This document shows positions 1 to 7,383 of a stretch of DNA of 26,719 nucleotides, piece after piece. The notes beneath the pieces are model-generated. The model was not told the origin of the DNA and ran no database searches. It worked only from the letters and a program-made list of their open reading frames with translations. This stretch comes from DASPUH01 sp964518505 (GTDB taxonomy: Bacteria; Chloroflexota; Limnocylindria; Limnocylindrales; CSP1-4). Made by a program: the position numbers and the translations under genes. The stretch spans positions 1-26,719 of the forward strand of contig CAZFGT010000035.1 in the NCBI GenBank assembly GCA_964518505.1. The letters run 5' to 3'. Within the stretch, counting starts at the first letter, position 1, and each line of letters begins with the position of its first letter.

Positions 1-1008
1 GTCCGCGACCCAGTCGCCCGAGGCGACCATCTGCGCGCCGACCCAACTGACCGGCGGGAAGGTGTGGACGTAGCCATCGGCCGGCATCGTCACCGCCTCC
101 AGTTCGGTCCCGAACACGTCGTGGATGCGGGCGATGACGGTGCCTGCCTTGAGGGGCACCCCGGGCTCGACCGCGTAGCTGATGAGGCCCCCGTGGTTCG
201 CCCGGATGGACGGCATCGTGCGGTGCAGGCCGGGCACGACGAGGCAATCCAGCGCCTGCGGCGAGCCCTCCAGCACCCCCAGGGCGACCAGCATGTTGAG
301 GGTGCACCGCATCGTCGTGACGACCACGTCGTCGCTGATCACGCGGGCCGCCGGCAGCTCCATCATCACCGCCGGCTTGCCGGCGTCCAGGCACATCCCC
401 GGCAACGTGTCCGCCAGCCCCGCCACGAGGATGGTGAGGCCGGCCGCCTGGGCCAGGCGGAGGGTCGCTTCCCACACGGGGGTCTCGCGCGCGTCCTTCG
501 TGCCGCCGGTGTACAGGTGGGAGAACCCGATGCCGGGCAGGCCGACCGAGTGGTAGTCCACGACGTGATCGGACTGCCGCACGATCTCGGCCCAGATGGT
601 GGCCTCCACGCGCTCGGTGAGGAACCCGTCGGCCCGCCCCGGCCAGCCCCGATGGAGATCGCCGGCGAAGGGGCGCTGTTCCCGGGCGGCGTACTGCGGC
701 GCGACGCGCGTGGCGGCCTGGAACGCCAGCAGGTTGGCGGCCGGCACGATGATCACGTTGCCCCGCAGCCGCTCCGGCCGGAGCGCCTCGCCCGTCAGGC
801 GCCGCATCGCCTCGATGGCGTAGAACGGCTCCTGCCCGTGCGCGCCCACATGCAGGTAGACCGTCGGGCCTTCGGCCGCGCCGTTGAGGAGCATGACCGG
901 GATGGCGATGGGCGAGACGCCATCGGACAGCTCGCCGGCCTTCAGGAACCCGGTCACCATCGTGCCGGGGGCGGCAGTCAGCCCTCCGACGGTCAGATCA
1001 CGCTTCAT
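1..1008 (-). CDS. Succinylglutamate desuccinylase/aspartoacylase-family zinc N-deacylase (3' end cut by window)
   Basis: This is a zinc amidohydrolase of the carboxypeptidase-like aspartoacylase/AstE fold, which removes an acyl group from an N-acyl amino acid in the cytosol. The ATG at 1008 has a perfect GGAGGT site just upstream (minus strand, about 1013-1020). The visible 336 codons run in frame to base 1 without a stop, so the C-terminus is missing. GAHGQE (about residues 55-60) supplies the first zinc His and Glu, and the His in DYHS (about 153) is the third ligand. DLHRGWPG (about 118-124) matches the family's N-x-x-R-x-F-P-G arginine motif with Asp in place of Asn. The visible C-terminal part resembles the usual beta-domain. 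The family includes DoeB/EutE (N-acetyl-diaminobutyrate deacetylase of ectoine catabolism), which is notable because an Ehu-type transporter lies at 11-16 kb. The exact substrate cannot be read from sequence. It diverges from the dehydrogenase at 1105. Confidence 0.85.
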   Translation of the reverse strand, partial: MKRDLTVGGLTAAPGTMVTGFLKAGELSDGVSPIAIPVMLLNGAAEGPTVYLHVGAHGQEPFYAIEAMRRLTGEALRPERLRGNVIIVPAANLLAFQAATRVAPQYAAREQRPFAGDLHRGWPGRADGFLTERVEATIWAEIVRQSDHVVDYHSVGLPGIGFSHLYTGGTKDARETPVWEATLRLAQAAGLTILVAGLADTLPGMCLDAGKPAVMMELPAARVISDDVVVTTMRCTLNMLVALGVLEGSPQALDCLVVPGLHRTMPSIRANHGGLISYAVEPGVPLKAGTVIARIHDVFGTELEAVTMPADGYVHTFPPVSWVGAQMVASGDWVAD

Positions 1009-1104
1009 TCGAAACCTCCGATCGGCCTGGGAGCCGATGTGACTATGCTGGCCAGGGGAGTTCGCACGCGGCACACACCATCATCGTGACGGAGGTCGAG
1101 GACG
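1009..1104. promoter_or_regulatory. Divergent intergenic region with hyphenated dyad 1021-1038
   Basis: This 96-nt gap separates the divergent deacylase (-) and short-chain dehydrogenase (+) and must hold both promoters. It contains a perfect 6-bp inverted repeat, ATCGGC (1021-1026) and GCCGAT (1033-1038), with a 6-nt spacer. The dyad directly abuts the deacylase Shine-Dalgarno, so it could be an operator or a small hairpin affecting ribosome access. Only weak -10-like hexamers are visible (for example TATGCT on the plus strand), and no -35 is convincing. Confidence 0.4.
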
Positions 1105-1902
1105 TTGGACCAGGCTCGTACGGCCAAGAGGCATCCACGGCTCGACGGCACGCGAGCCATCGTCACCGGAGCCGGCTCCGGCATCGGGGCGGCGACGGCT
1201 CGCTCGTTCGCCCGCGAGGGCGCGAAGGTCGGCCTGGTCGGTCGCCGACAGGCCGCCCTGGAATCGGTCGCCCAGCTGGTCCGCGATGACGGGGGCGAGG
1301 CCCTGGTGCTGCCGTGCGACGTGTCACGTGAGGACGACGTGCGGGGCGCTTTCGCCATGGCGGAGGAGCGGTGGGGCGGCCTGGACGCCTGCGTGGCGGT
1401 GGCCGGGATCGAGCTGTGGGCCCAGGGCGACGAGCGCGTCGACCGGCTGGACCTGGAGGTCTGGCGGCAGGTCATCGACATCAACCTGACGGGCATGTTC
1501 CTGACCCTCAAGTACGCCGTGCAGGCCATGCTGCGCGCCGGCGGCGGGGCCATCGTCGTGACCGGGTCGCCGACCGGGCTGTACGGCGGCGCCCTGGGCC
1601 AGAGCGCCTACAGCGCCAGCAAGGCCGGCTGTCACGGCCTGGCGCGGGTGGTGGCCAACGATGTCGCCGGCGACCACATCCGGGTGAACATCGTGGTGCC
1701 CGGCTTCATCGACACGCCCATCAACGCCCGACGCCTGGCGGATGACGCCGAGGTCGTGGGATCCATGCGGGCCGCCATCCCGCTGGGTCGCCTGGGCCGG
1801 CCGGAGGAGGTCGCGGCGATGAACCTGTGGCTCTGCTCCGACGAGGCGTCGTTCTGCACCGGCGCGTACTTCACGGTGGACGGGGGCGAGACCTCGCACT
1901 GA
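1105..1902 (+). CDS. SDR-family NAD(P)-dependent oxidoreductase
   Basis: This is a classical short-chain dehydrogenase/reductase of 265 aa, the usual family length; such enzymes interconvert an alcohol and a ketone with NAD(P). TGAGSGIG (about 21-28) is the dinucleotide loop. The catalytic triad is Ser about 155 (in GSPTG), Tyr about 169 and Lys about 173 (YSASK). PGFIDTP follows at the substrate-loop position. The usual NNAG is replaced by AVAG. The start is TTG at 1105, chosen because GGAGG at 1091-1095 sits at good spacing; a GTG at 1086 is in another frame. The gene is convergent with the SMP-30 lactonase, with 5 nt between stop codons. It resembles 3-oxoacyl-ACP-reductase-annotated or glucose/sugar-dehydrogenase SDRs. 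Beside lactonase and sugar-acid genes a sugar or sugar-acid substrate is plausible, but this is inferred. Confidence 0.88.
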   Translation: MDQARTAKRHPRLDGTRAIVTGAGSGIGAATARSFAREGAKVGLVGRRQAALESVAQLVRDDGGEALVLPCDVSREDDVRGAFAMAEERWGGLDACVAVAGIELWAQGDERVDRLDLEVWRQVIDINLTGMFLTLKYAVQAMLRAGGGAIVVTGSPTGLYGGALGQSAYSASKAGCHGLARVVANDVAGDHIRVNIVVPGFIDTPINARRLADDAEVVGSMRAAIPLGRLGRPEEVAAMNLWLCSDEASFCTGAYFTVDGGETSH

Positions 1903-1907
1903 CGGGC

Positions 1908-2780
1908 TCATGCGGCGAACGGCACCGGCAGCACGCCCTTCACCCCGGGCCGGACGCGGAAGAGCGATCCAGCCAGGGGCTCCCGCGCCAACTCATCGGG
2001 GCTGAGCCCCTGCCGCGCGGTCGTGATGTACAGCTCGTCCAGGTCCGGCCCGCCGAACGTGCAGCTCGTCGTTCGTGAGGCCGGCACGCTGATGGTCATC
2101 AGCAGGTCGCCTTCTGGCGACAGGCGCATCACCCGCGAACCGCCCCAGACGGCGACCCACAGGCAGTCGTCGGCGTCGATCGTCATGCCGTCGGGTTCGC
2201 CGTCGCTGACGCGTCCGCCCAGCTGGCGCCCCTCCCCCAGCTCCCCGTTCGACGGGTCGTAGCCATAGGCCGTGACGGCCCGACGCGGCGAGTCGATGAA
2301 GTACATCTCCCGCCCGTCGGACCGCCAGGCGAGGCCGTTGGGGATCGTCAGACCGTCCAGCAGCGGGGTCAGCGTCAGGTCCTCATCCAGGCGGTAGAGG
2401 CCACCCTGGCCGGCCGCGCTATGGAGGCCCACGCGCCCCACGAGGAACCGGCCACGTGGATCGCACTTCCCGTCGTTGGCGCGAGGCGGTGCCTCCGCTG
2501 GCCGCGCGAGGATCGTCCCCAAGGCGCCCGTGGCGGGATCCAGCGCGGAGAATCCGTCGTCGGTCGCCACCAGCAGCGTCCCGTCGCGGCGGAGCGCGAC
2601 CGACCCGACGGGTCGTCCGATCGGGTAGGACCGGTCAGCGCCGCCGACCGGATCGAGGGCGTGCACCAGCCCGGGCGTGATGTCGACCCACCAGAGGAGG
2701 CCGCGGTCCGCGTCCCACACGGGGCCCTCCGCCAGCTCGGCCCGCGCCGGCACGACCGGCGTCGCCTCGAGCGTCAGCAT
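1908..2780 (-). CDS. SMP-30/gluconolactonase-family lactone hydrolase
   Basis: This is a six-bladed beta-propeller lactonase of 290 aa, the normal family size. It hydrolyses a sugar lactone to the open aldonic acid with one divalent metal. The metal ligands appear in order: Glu in AEGPVW (about 19), Asn in IPNGLAW (about 148) and Asp in PDGMTID (about 197). ANDGKCDPRGRF (about 101-112) gives the substrate-binding Asn/Asp. It is the last gene of the minus-strand operon starting at 7261, with its ATG 18 nt after the TAA of the dehydrogenase upstream. No strong Shine-Dalgarno precedes the ATG, so translation may depend on coupling. With the 2-keto-3-deoxysugar-acid-type kinase and Gfo/Idh oxidoreductase it fits oxidative sugar or sugar-acid breakdown (sugar to lactone to acid). 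The specific sugar is unknown. Confidence 0.88.
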   Translation of the reverse strand: MLTLEATPVVPARAELAEGPVWDADRGLLWWVDITPGLVHALDPVGGADRSYPIGRPVGSVALRRDGTLLVATDDGFSALDPATGALGTILARPAEAPPRANDGKCDPRGRFLVGRVGLHSAAGQGGLYRLDEDLTLTPLLDGLTIPNGLAWRSDGREMYFIDSPRRAVTAYGYDPSNGELGEGRQLGGRVSDGEPDGMTIDADDCLWVAVWGGSRVMRLSPEGDLLMTISVPASRTTSCTFGGPDLDELYITTARQGLSPDELAREPLAGSLFRVRPGVKGVLPVPFAA

Positions 2781-2798
2781 GGGGCGCCGCCAGCGCGA

Positions 2799-3710
2799 TT
2801 ACCCATCGCCGGCCGTCGGCGGCTCGTCCGCACCGGGCGCCAGGAGCGTGATGAGGGCCGAGTTGTCGAGATCGCCGCCGCCCCGCTCCACCAGCCGCTG
2901 GACCTGGCGGGCCGCCGCCACGTAGGCCGGCAGTTCGAGCCCGCCTTCCCGCGCCAGCTCATCGATCGTCACGATGTCCTTGAGATGGAAGCGTGCCCGG
3001 CCGCCGGGCGCGAAGTCGCCCTGCAGCATCTTGGGGCCCTGGATCTCGAGGATCGGGCTCGCCGCATAGCCGGCCATGAGCACCTCGCGGACCCGCCACG
3101 GGTCCAGCCCCGCCGACTGGGCGAGGACCAGCGCCTCCGCGACCGACTCATGGGTCGCCATCACCACGAGCTGGTTGCACGCCTTGGTGACCTGGCCCGC
3201 GCCGACGGGACCGCACAGTACGACGGCCTTGGCGATATCTGCCAGGACCGGCCGCGCACGCTCGAGCAGCTCCGCCGCCCCGCCGACCATCACCGCCAGC
3301 TGGCCCGTCTCGGCCCCACGCACCCCGCCGCTGACCGGCGCGTCGAGGAACCCGACCCCGAGGGCGGCCAGGTCCGCGGCCAGGTCCCTGGCCTCGGCCG
3401 GTGAGGTCGTCGAGGTATCGACGACCACCAGGTCCGCGGTCCCGGTCGTGCCGATGCCATCCGGACCCAGCGTGACCGCCCGCACCGCATGGGCGTCGGG
3501 CAGCGAGGTGATGACCACGTGCGCGCGGGTGGTCACTTGGGCGGGGCTGGCGGCCGCCTCGGCCCCGGCGGTGACCGCCGCCGCGACCGCCCCGGCGGCG
3601 ATGTCCCAGGCGACGACGTGCCAGCCTGCGCGGAGCAGGGTGCGGCACATCGCGCCGCCCATCTGGCCAAGGCCCACCACGCCGACGGTGCCCCGCTCGT
3701 GCTCGTTCAT
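2799..3710 (-). CDS. NAD(P)-dependent beta-hydroxyacid dehydrogenase (3-hydroxyisobutyrate / tartronate-semialdehyde reductase type)
   Basis: This 303-aa protein belongs to the 3-hydroxyisobutyrate dehydrogenase superfamily, which interconverts a beta-hydroxy acid and the corresponding semialdehyde. VGLGQMGGAM (about 12-21) is the Rossmann signature. DAPVSGGVRGAETG (about 123-136) is the substrate motif, and Lys about 176 in GAGQVTKACNQ is the catalytic lysine. The C-terminal helical domain includes a PGGRARFHLKD stretch and a D-x-SAL motif like those of tartronate-semialdehyde reductases. The ATG at 3710 overlaps the preceding TGA by 4 nt (ATGA, 3707-3710), so translation is coupled. Upstream in-frame codons belong to a non-coding extension overlapping the neighbour and are rejected. 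Possible substrates are tartronate semialdehyde, L-threonate-type acids, or methylmalonate/malonate semialdehyde; the sugar-acid neighbours favour the first two. Confidence 0.87.
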   Translation of the reverse strand: MNEHERGTVGVVGLGQMGGAMCRTLLRAGWHVVAWDIAAGAVAAAVTAGAEAAASPAQVTTRAHVVITSLPDAHAVRAVTLGPDGIGTTGTADLVVVDTSTTSPAEARDLAADLAALGVGFLDAPVSGGVRGAETGQLAVMVGGAAELLERARPVLADIAKAVVLCGPVGAGQVTKACNQLVVMATHESVAEALVLAQSAGLDPWRVREVLMAGYAASPILEIQGPKMLQGDFAPGGRARFHLKDIVTIDELAREGGLELPAYVAAARQVQRLVERGGGDLDNSALITLLAPGADEPPTAGDG

Positions 3711-4804
3711 GCCTCGGCCTCCGGTGCGACGGGGAAGCTGACCGGCGCGTGGTCGCGCTGCGAGCGGTAGATGGCGGTGAACAGCTCCACGGACTTGCGC
3801 CCTTCCTCGCCCGTCACCATGGGGGCCCGATCCTCCTGGATGGCGAGCAGGAAATCCTCGATCTGGCGGCGGTGGTACTCGGTCATGATGTCCACGACCG
3901 CGGCCCGCTCGGTGTCCTCGAGCTGCCACGCGGGCAGGCGGTCCTCTTCGCCGGGCACGGTCCACAGGTCGTTGATCGGCGGCGCGGCGGCCGTGGTGAC
4001 CCCGGAGATGAATGCCGAGCCGCTCTCCACCTGGACGCCGACCGACGCGCCGTTGGTGCCGTGGACGTGGATCCGGCCGTAGAGGCCGGGCTTCTGCGAG
4101 TTGCTGGCGACGATCGAACCGAGCGCCCCGTTGGCGAAGCGCAGGACGGCGACGGCCGTGTCCTCCACCTCGATGGAGGGATGGTTCAGGTTGTCCCAGT
4201 AGCCGAACAGCTCGGTCACCGGTCCCATCAGCCACTGGAACAGGTCCAGGTGATGGGTGACCTGCGTCACGAGGAGTCCACCACCCTCCCCCCGCCAGGT
4301 GCCACGCCACGGGTCGAGGCGGTAGTAGTCCTCGCTGCGCCAGCCCAGGACGACCAGCTCGCCGAGGGCCGGGCTGCCGATGCGGCCCTGGACGATCGCC
4401 TCGTGGACGCGCACCACCGGCTCGTACAGCCGTCGCTGGCTCACCACGGCCAGCTTCACGTGAGTCGCGGCGGCCGCGGCGATCATGGCGTCACAGTCGG
4501 CGAGCCGGATGGCCATGGGCTTCTCGACCAGGACGTGGCGGCCCGCAGCGGCCGCCTTGATGGCCACCTCAGCATGGGTCGGGTGCGGCGTGCACACGCT
4601 CACGGCCTGGACGTCGGGGTCGTCCAGCAGGTCCTCCGGGCGGTGATAGGCGCGCACCCCGTACGTCCGGGCAAAGGCATCGGCCCGCTCCGGCACCGGG
4701 TCGCAGACGGCCACGAACCGCGACTGCGGCAGGGTGGCCAGGGCGCGTGCATGGGTCTCGGCGACCTTGCCCAGGCCGATCAACGCCGTCCCGATGGGCT
4801 CCAT
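3707..4804 (-). CDS. Gfo/Idh/MocA-family NAD(P)-dependent sugar oxidoreductase
   Basis: This 365-aa oxidoreductase of the glucose-fructose oxidoreductase/inositol dehydrogenase family oxidises a ring or side-chain hydroxyl of a sugar, inositol or sugar derivative. ALIGLGKVAETH (about 8-19) is the nucleotide-binding turn, and VEKPMA (about 93-98) carries the EKP lysine. Two histidines in the VTHHLDLFQ helix are at the usual active-site position for the proton-relay His. The ATG at 4804 has GGAGG upstream on the minus strand. A longer reading frame extends to 4963 but would run into the kinase gene, so the ATG is preferred. It sits 19 nt after the kinase and overlaps the next gene by 4 nt. A short Ala/Glu-rich tail ends the protein. 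The substrate cannot be assigned. Confidence 0.87.
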   Translation of the reverse strand: MEPIGTALIGLGKVAETHARALATLPQSRFVAVCDPVPERADAFARTYGVRAYHRPEDLLDDPDVQAVSVCTPHPTHAEVAIKAAAAGRHVLVEKPMAIRLADCDAMIAAAAATHVKLAVVSQRRLYEPVVRVHEAIVQGRIGSPALGELVVLGWRSEDYYRLDPWRGTWRGEGGGLLVTQVTHHLDLFQWLMGPVTELFGYWDNLNHPSIEVEDTAVAVLRFANGALGSIVASNSQKPGLYGRIHVHGTNGASVGVQVESGSAFISGVTTAAAPPINDLWTVPGEEDRLPAWQLEDTERAAVVDIMTEYHRRQIEDFLLAIQEDRAPMVTGEEGRKSVELFTAIYRSQRDHAPVSFPVAPEAEA

Positions 4805-4823
4805 GGCTGCCTCCGTCCGGTCG

Positions 4824-5894
4824 CTAGCGCTGGATCCTTGATGTGCCAGCGTGCCCGAAGGCCCGCACCTCGTCCAGGCGGGCCATCGTCGTGTCGCCGG
4901 GGTACGTGGCGACCAGGGCGCCGTGCGCCCAGCCGAGCCGCAGCGCCTCCTCCGCTGGCTCACCGGCCAGGAGGCCGTAGAAGAGGCCGGCCGCGAAGCC
5001 GTCGCCGCCCCCGACCCGGTCCAGCACCTGGAGCTCGCAGGTCGGCGCGACCAGGACCTGGCCGTCGATCCAGGCCACGGCGCTCCAGCGGTGCTCGTTC
5101 GCCGATCGGACCTCGCGCAGCGTCGTGGCGATGACCTTCAGCCGCGGGAACTCCTCTCGTACCCGTTCGATCATGCGGACGAAGCTCTCGGGATCCAGGC
5201 TCGACGTGCCGCTGATCGCCGGGCCGGCGATGCCCAGGCCCTGCTGCAGGTCCTCCTCGTTGCCCACCAGCACGTCCACGTTCGCCACGAGACCGCGGAG
5301 GACCTCCCGGCTCCGCTCGGTGCCGCCGGCCACGGCCCACAGCTTGGGCCGGTAGTTCAGGTCGAACGAGACGGTCGCGCCGGCCGCGCGGGCGGCCAGC
5401 ATGCCCTCCCCGATGAGCTCGGGCGTGGTGGCCGAGAGCGAAGCGAAGATCCCGCCGCTGTGGAACCAGCGGAGGCCGCCGGCCATGATGGCGGCCCAGT
5501 CGAAGTCACCTGGCTTGAGCGCGGCAGCCGCTTCGTTGGCCCGGTCGTAGAAGACGACCGGCGGCCGGATGCCCCACCCGCGGTCGCTATAGACGGTGGC
5601 GATATTCGGGCCGGTCACGCCGTCGTGGGCGAAGTGGCGGTAGAAGGGCTGGACGCCCATGGCCCGGACCCGCTCGGCCACCAGCTCGCCGATCGGGTAG
5701 TCGGGCATGGCCGACGCGATGCCGGTCCGCAGGCCGAAAGCGCTGGCCAGGTTGGCGGCCACGTTGAACTCGCCGCCGCTGACGTGGATGTGCGCCTCGG
5801 TCGCCGCGCGGAAGGGCACCACGCCCGGGTCGAGGCGCATGACCAGGGCGCCAAGGGACAGCAGGTCCAGCCCGGCCGGGCCCGAGGTCTTCAC
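4824..5894 (-). CDS. PfkB-family sugar kinase, 2-dehydro-3-deoxygluconokinase-like
   Basis: This 356-aa ribokinase-fold enzyme transfers phosphate from ATP to a sugar or sugar acid. The N-terminal PfkB signature is SGGEFNVAANLA (about 39-50). The C-terminal signature is DRVGGGDGFAAG (about 292-303), whose Asp about 298 is the catalytic base. The DRVGGGD form, rather than DT-x-GAGD, is common among 2-keto-3-deoxygluconate kinases, and the FDLNYRPKLW segment also fits them. If that call is right, the product is 2-keto-3-deoxy-6-phosphogluconate, but neither the dehydratase nor the aldolase is in this window. The start is GTG at 5894, overlapping the aminotransferase stop as GTGA (5891-5894). 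An ATG-initiated alternative further in would lose the first strand, so GTG is kept. It is the second gene of the operon. Confidence 0.85.
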   Translation of the reverse strand: MKTSGPAGLDLLSLGALVMRLDPGVVPFRAATEAHIHVSGGEFNVAANLASAFGLRTGIASAMPDYPIGELVAERVRAMGVQPFYRHFAHDGVTGPNIATVYSDRGWGIRPPVVFYDRANEAAAALKPGDFDWAAIMAGGLRWFHSGGIFASLSATTPELIGEGMLAARAAGATVSFDLNYRPKLWAVAGGTERSREVLRGLVANVDVLVGNEEDLQQGLGIAGPAISGTSSLDPESFVRMIERVREEFPRLKVIATTLREVRSANEHRWSAVAWIDGQVLVAPTCELQVLDRVGGGDGFAAGLFYGLLAGEPAEEALRLGWAHGALVATYPGDTTMARLDEVRAFGHAGTSRIQR

Positions 5895-7261
5895 GCCAGG
5901 GACGCGGCGACCTCGGCGGATCGCCCCATCGGCTCGAGGACGGCCACCAGGGACGCCTCCAGGCGATCGAGCATGTCGTCCATCTCCGCGGCCGTGGTCG
6001 TCAGCGGCGGGGCAAGGACGGCCATCCAGTGGCTGGCCCGCAGGAGGAGCCCGCGCTTGCGCGCCTCGTCGCGAACCTTGATGCCGATGTTCATCTCGGC
6101 CGGGAACCGCTCGCGGGTGGCCGGATCCTGCACGAATTCGATGCCCACCAGGAGGCCCACGCCGCGGACCTCACCGATGGCCGGCAGGCGCGGCTGCAGG
6201 GCGCGCAGCCGAGCGCGGGCCTGTTCGCCGCGGTCGCGGGCATTCTCCGCGATGCGCCCGTCCAGGAGCTGGCGGATGGTGGCGATGCCGATGGCACTGG
6301 CGACGGGGTTGCCGCCGTACGTGTGGCCGGAGTAGAAGTGGACGTTGTCCTCCGGCTCGCCCCAGAACGTCTGGGCGAAGCGATCCTTGAGGATGACCGC
6401 GGACAGGCCCGCGTAGCCACTGGAGATGCCCTTGCCCACCACGAGCAGGTCGGGCCAGACGTCCCACAGTTCCGAGGCGAACATGGAGCCGACCCGGCCG
6501 AAGCCGGTGATGATCTCGTCGAAGATGAGGATGATCTCGTGCCGGTCGCACAGTTCGCGGATGCGGCGGAGGTAGCTGGCGGGGGGCACGACGGTGCCGG
6601 CCGACATCAGGACGGGCTCGGTGATGAAGGCCGCGATGGTGCTGGGGCCCTCCATCTCGATGACGTCCTCCACCCACGAGGCATACCGCTCGCCGATCTC
6701 CTCGAGCGTCTCGCCGCCGAAGCGCGGGCGATACGCGTCCGGCGTGGGCAGGTGCACGAAGCCCGTCGGGAACGGTTCGTAGGGCACCTTCCAGGCCGGC
6801 CACCCGGTGGCCGACACGGCGAAGCCGGTGGCGCCGTGGAAACCGCGGTAGTGGGACAGCACCTTGTACTTGGTGGGCACGCCACTCTGGCGGTGGAACT
6901 GGCGCGCCATCTTGATGGCCGCCTCGACCGCTTCCGAGCCGCCCGACAGGAACTTCATCGTGGTGTACTCGGGCGGGGTGATGTCCAGGACGAGCTTGGC
7001 CAGCTCCAGCGCGCGGTCGCTCGTGCCCATCGTGGGCGTCGCCATGGCCAGCCGGCCGAGCTGCTCGCTGCCGGCCGCGATGAGAGCCTTGTTGCCGTGG
7101 CCCAGGTTCAGGCAGAAGGTGCCGGACAACCCGTCGATGTAGCGGTTGCCGTCGATGTCCGTGACCCAGATCCCGTCGCCCTCTGTCAGGATGAGGGGAT
7201 CCTCGGAGAACGACTTCATCTGGGTGAAGTCGACCATGATGTGGCGGACGAGCTCCTTCAC
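5891..7261 (-). CDS. Class III PLP aminotransferase (omega-amino acid:pyruvate / beta-alanine type)
   Basis: This fold-type I class III transaminase of 456 aa moves an omega-amino group from compounds such as beta-alanine, taurine or 3-amino-2-methylpropionate to pyruvate or 2-oxoglutarate. SGGSEAVEAAIK (about 106-117) binds the PLP phosphate. Asp about 248 in FDEIITGFGR pairs with the PLP ring nitrogen. Lys about 277 in VVGKGISSGY is the Schiff-base lysine, and HTYGGNP is the phosphate-site motif from the other subunit. I chose GTG at 7261 because AAAGGAG sits 6 nt upstream; an ATG at 7309 in frame lies in the promoter region. It is the first gene of the operon and diverges from the GntR regulator. 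As a beta-alanine transaminase it could link the pyrimidine operon (20-26 kb) to malonate semialdehyde, but it is not adjacent and the substrate is inferred. Confidence 0.88.
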   Translation of the reverse strand: MKELVRHIMVDFTQMKSFSEDPLILTEGDGIWVTDIDGNRYIDGLSGTFCLNLGHGNKALIAAGSEQLGRLAMATPTMGTSDRALELAKLVLDITPPEYTTMKFLSGGSEAVEAAIKMARQFHRQSGVPTKYKVLSHYRGFHGATGFAVSATGWPAWKVPYEPFPTGFVHLPTPDAYRPRFGGETLEEIGERYASWVEDVIEMEGPSTIAAFITEPVLMSAGTVVPPASYLRRIRELCDRHEIILIFDEIITGFGRVGSMFASELWDVWPDLLVVGKGISSGYAGLSAVILKDRFAQTFWGEPEDNVHFYSGHTYGGNPVASAIGIATIRQLLDGRIAENARDRGEQARARLRALQPRLPAIGEVRGVGLLVGIEFVQDPATRERFPAEMNIGIKVRDEARKRGLLLRASHWMAVLAPPLTTTAAEMDDMLDRLEASLVAVLEPMGRSAEVAASLA

Positions 7262-7307
7262 GGAAGTCTCCTTTGCTCGGCTGCGCGGCTCAGCCCTCGA
7301 CCGCGAC

Positions 7308-7341
7308 ATAATGTCCGCTGTCCGATGACAAGTGCTATTAT
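7308..7341. promoter_or_regulatory. 34-bp hyphenated dyad, likely operator of the divergent GntR regulator
   Basis: The outer arms ATAAT (7308-7312) and ATTAT (7337-7341) and the inner arms TGTC (7319-7322) and GACA (7327-7330) share exactly the same centre, 7324.5. Ten of 17 half-site positions are symmetric. It lies midway between the divergent aminotransferase operon and the GntR gene. It contains a plus-strand CATAAT -10-like box (7307-7312) and overlaps the minus-strand TATAAT box. GntR proteins bind short dyads of the GT...AC kind, so TGTC-N4-GACA is a reasonable core. The regulator-operator pairing is inferred. Confidence 0.5.
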
Positions 7342-7365
7342 ATCCCCATCTCCTTGAGAGGACAA
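7337..7365 (-). promoter_or_regulatory. Sigma-70-like promoter for the aminotransferase-to-lactonase operon
   Basis: On the minus strand, TTGTCC (7365-7360) is followed by exactly 17 nt and then a perfect TATAAT (7342-7337). Transcription would start near 7330 and give a leader of roughly 70 nt to the GTG at 7261. The -10 box overlaps the right arm of the dyad 7308-7341, as expected for a repressor that blocks RNA polymerase. This is the best promoter match I found in the window. Confidence 0.6.
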
Positions 7366-7383
7366 GATGCGCCAGGAGCCCTC

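Noticed and set aside
3749..6335. Long plus-strand open frames opposite the kinase, oxidoreductase and aminotransferase genes
   Set aside because: Low-complexity translations without motifs; shadow frames of confirmed minus-strand genes.
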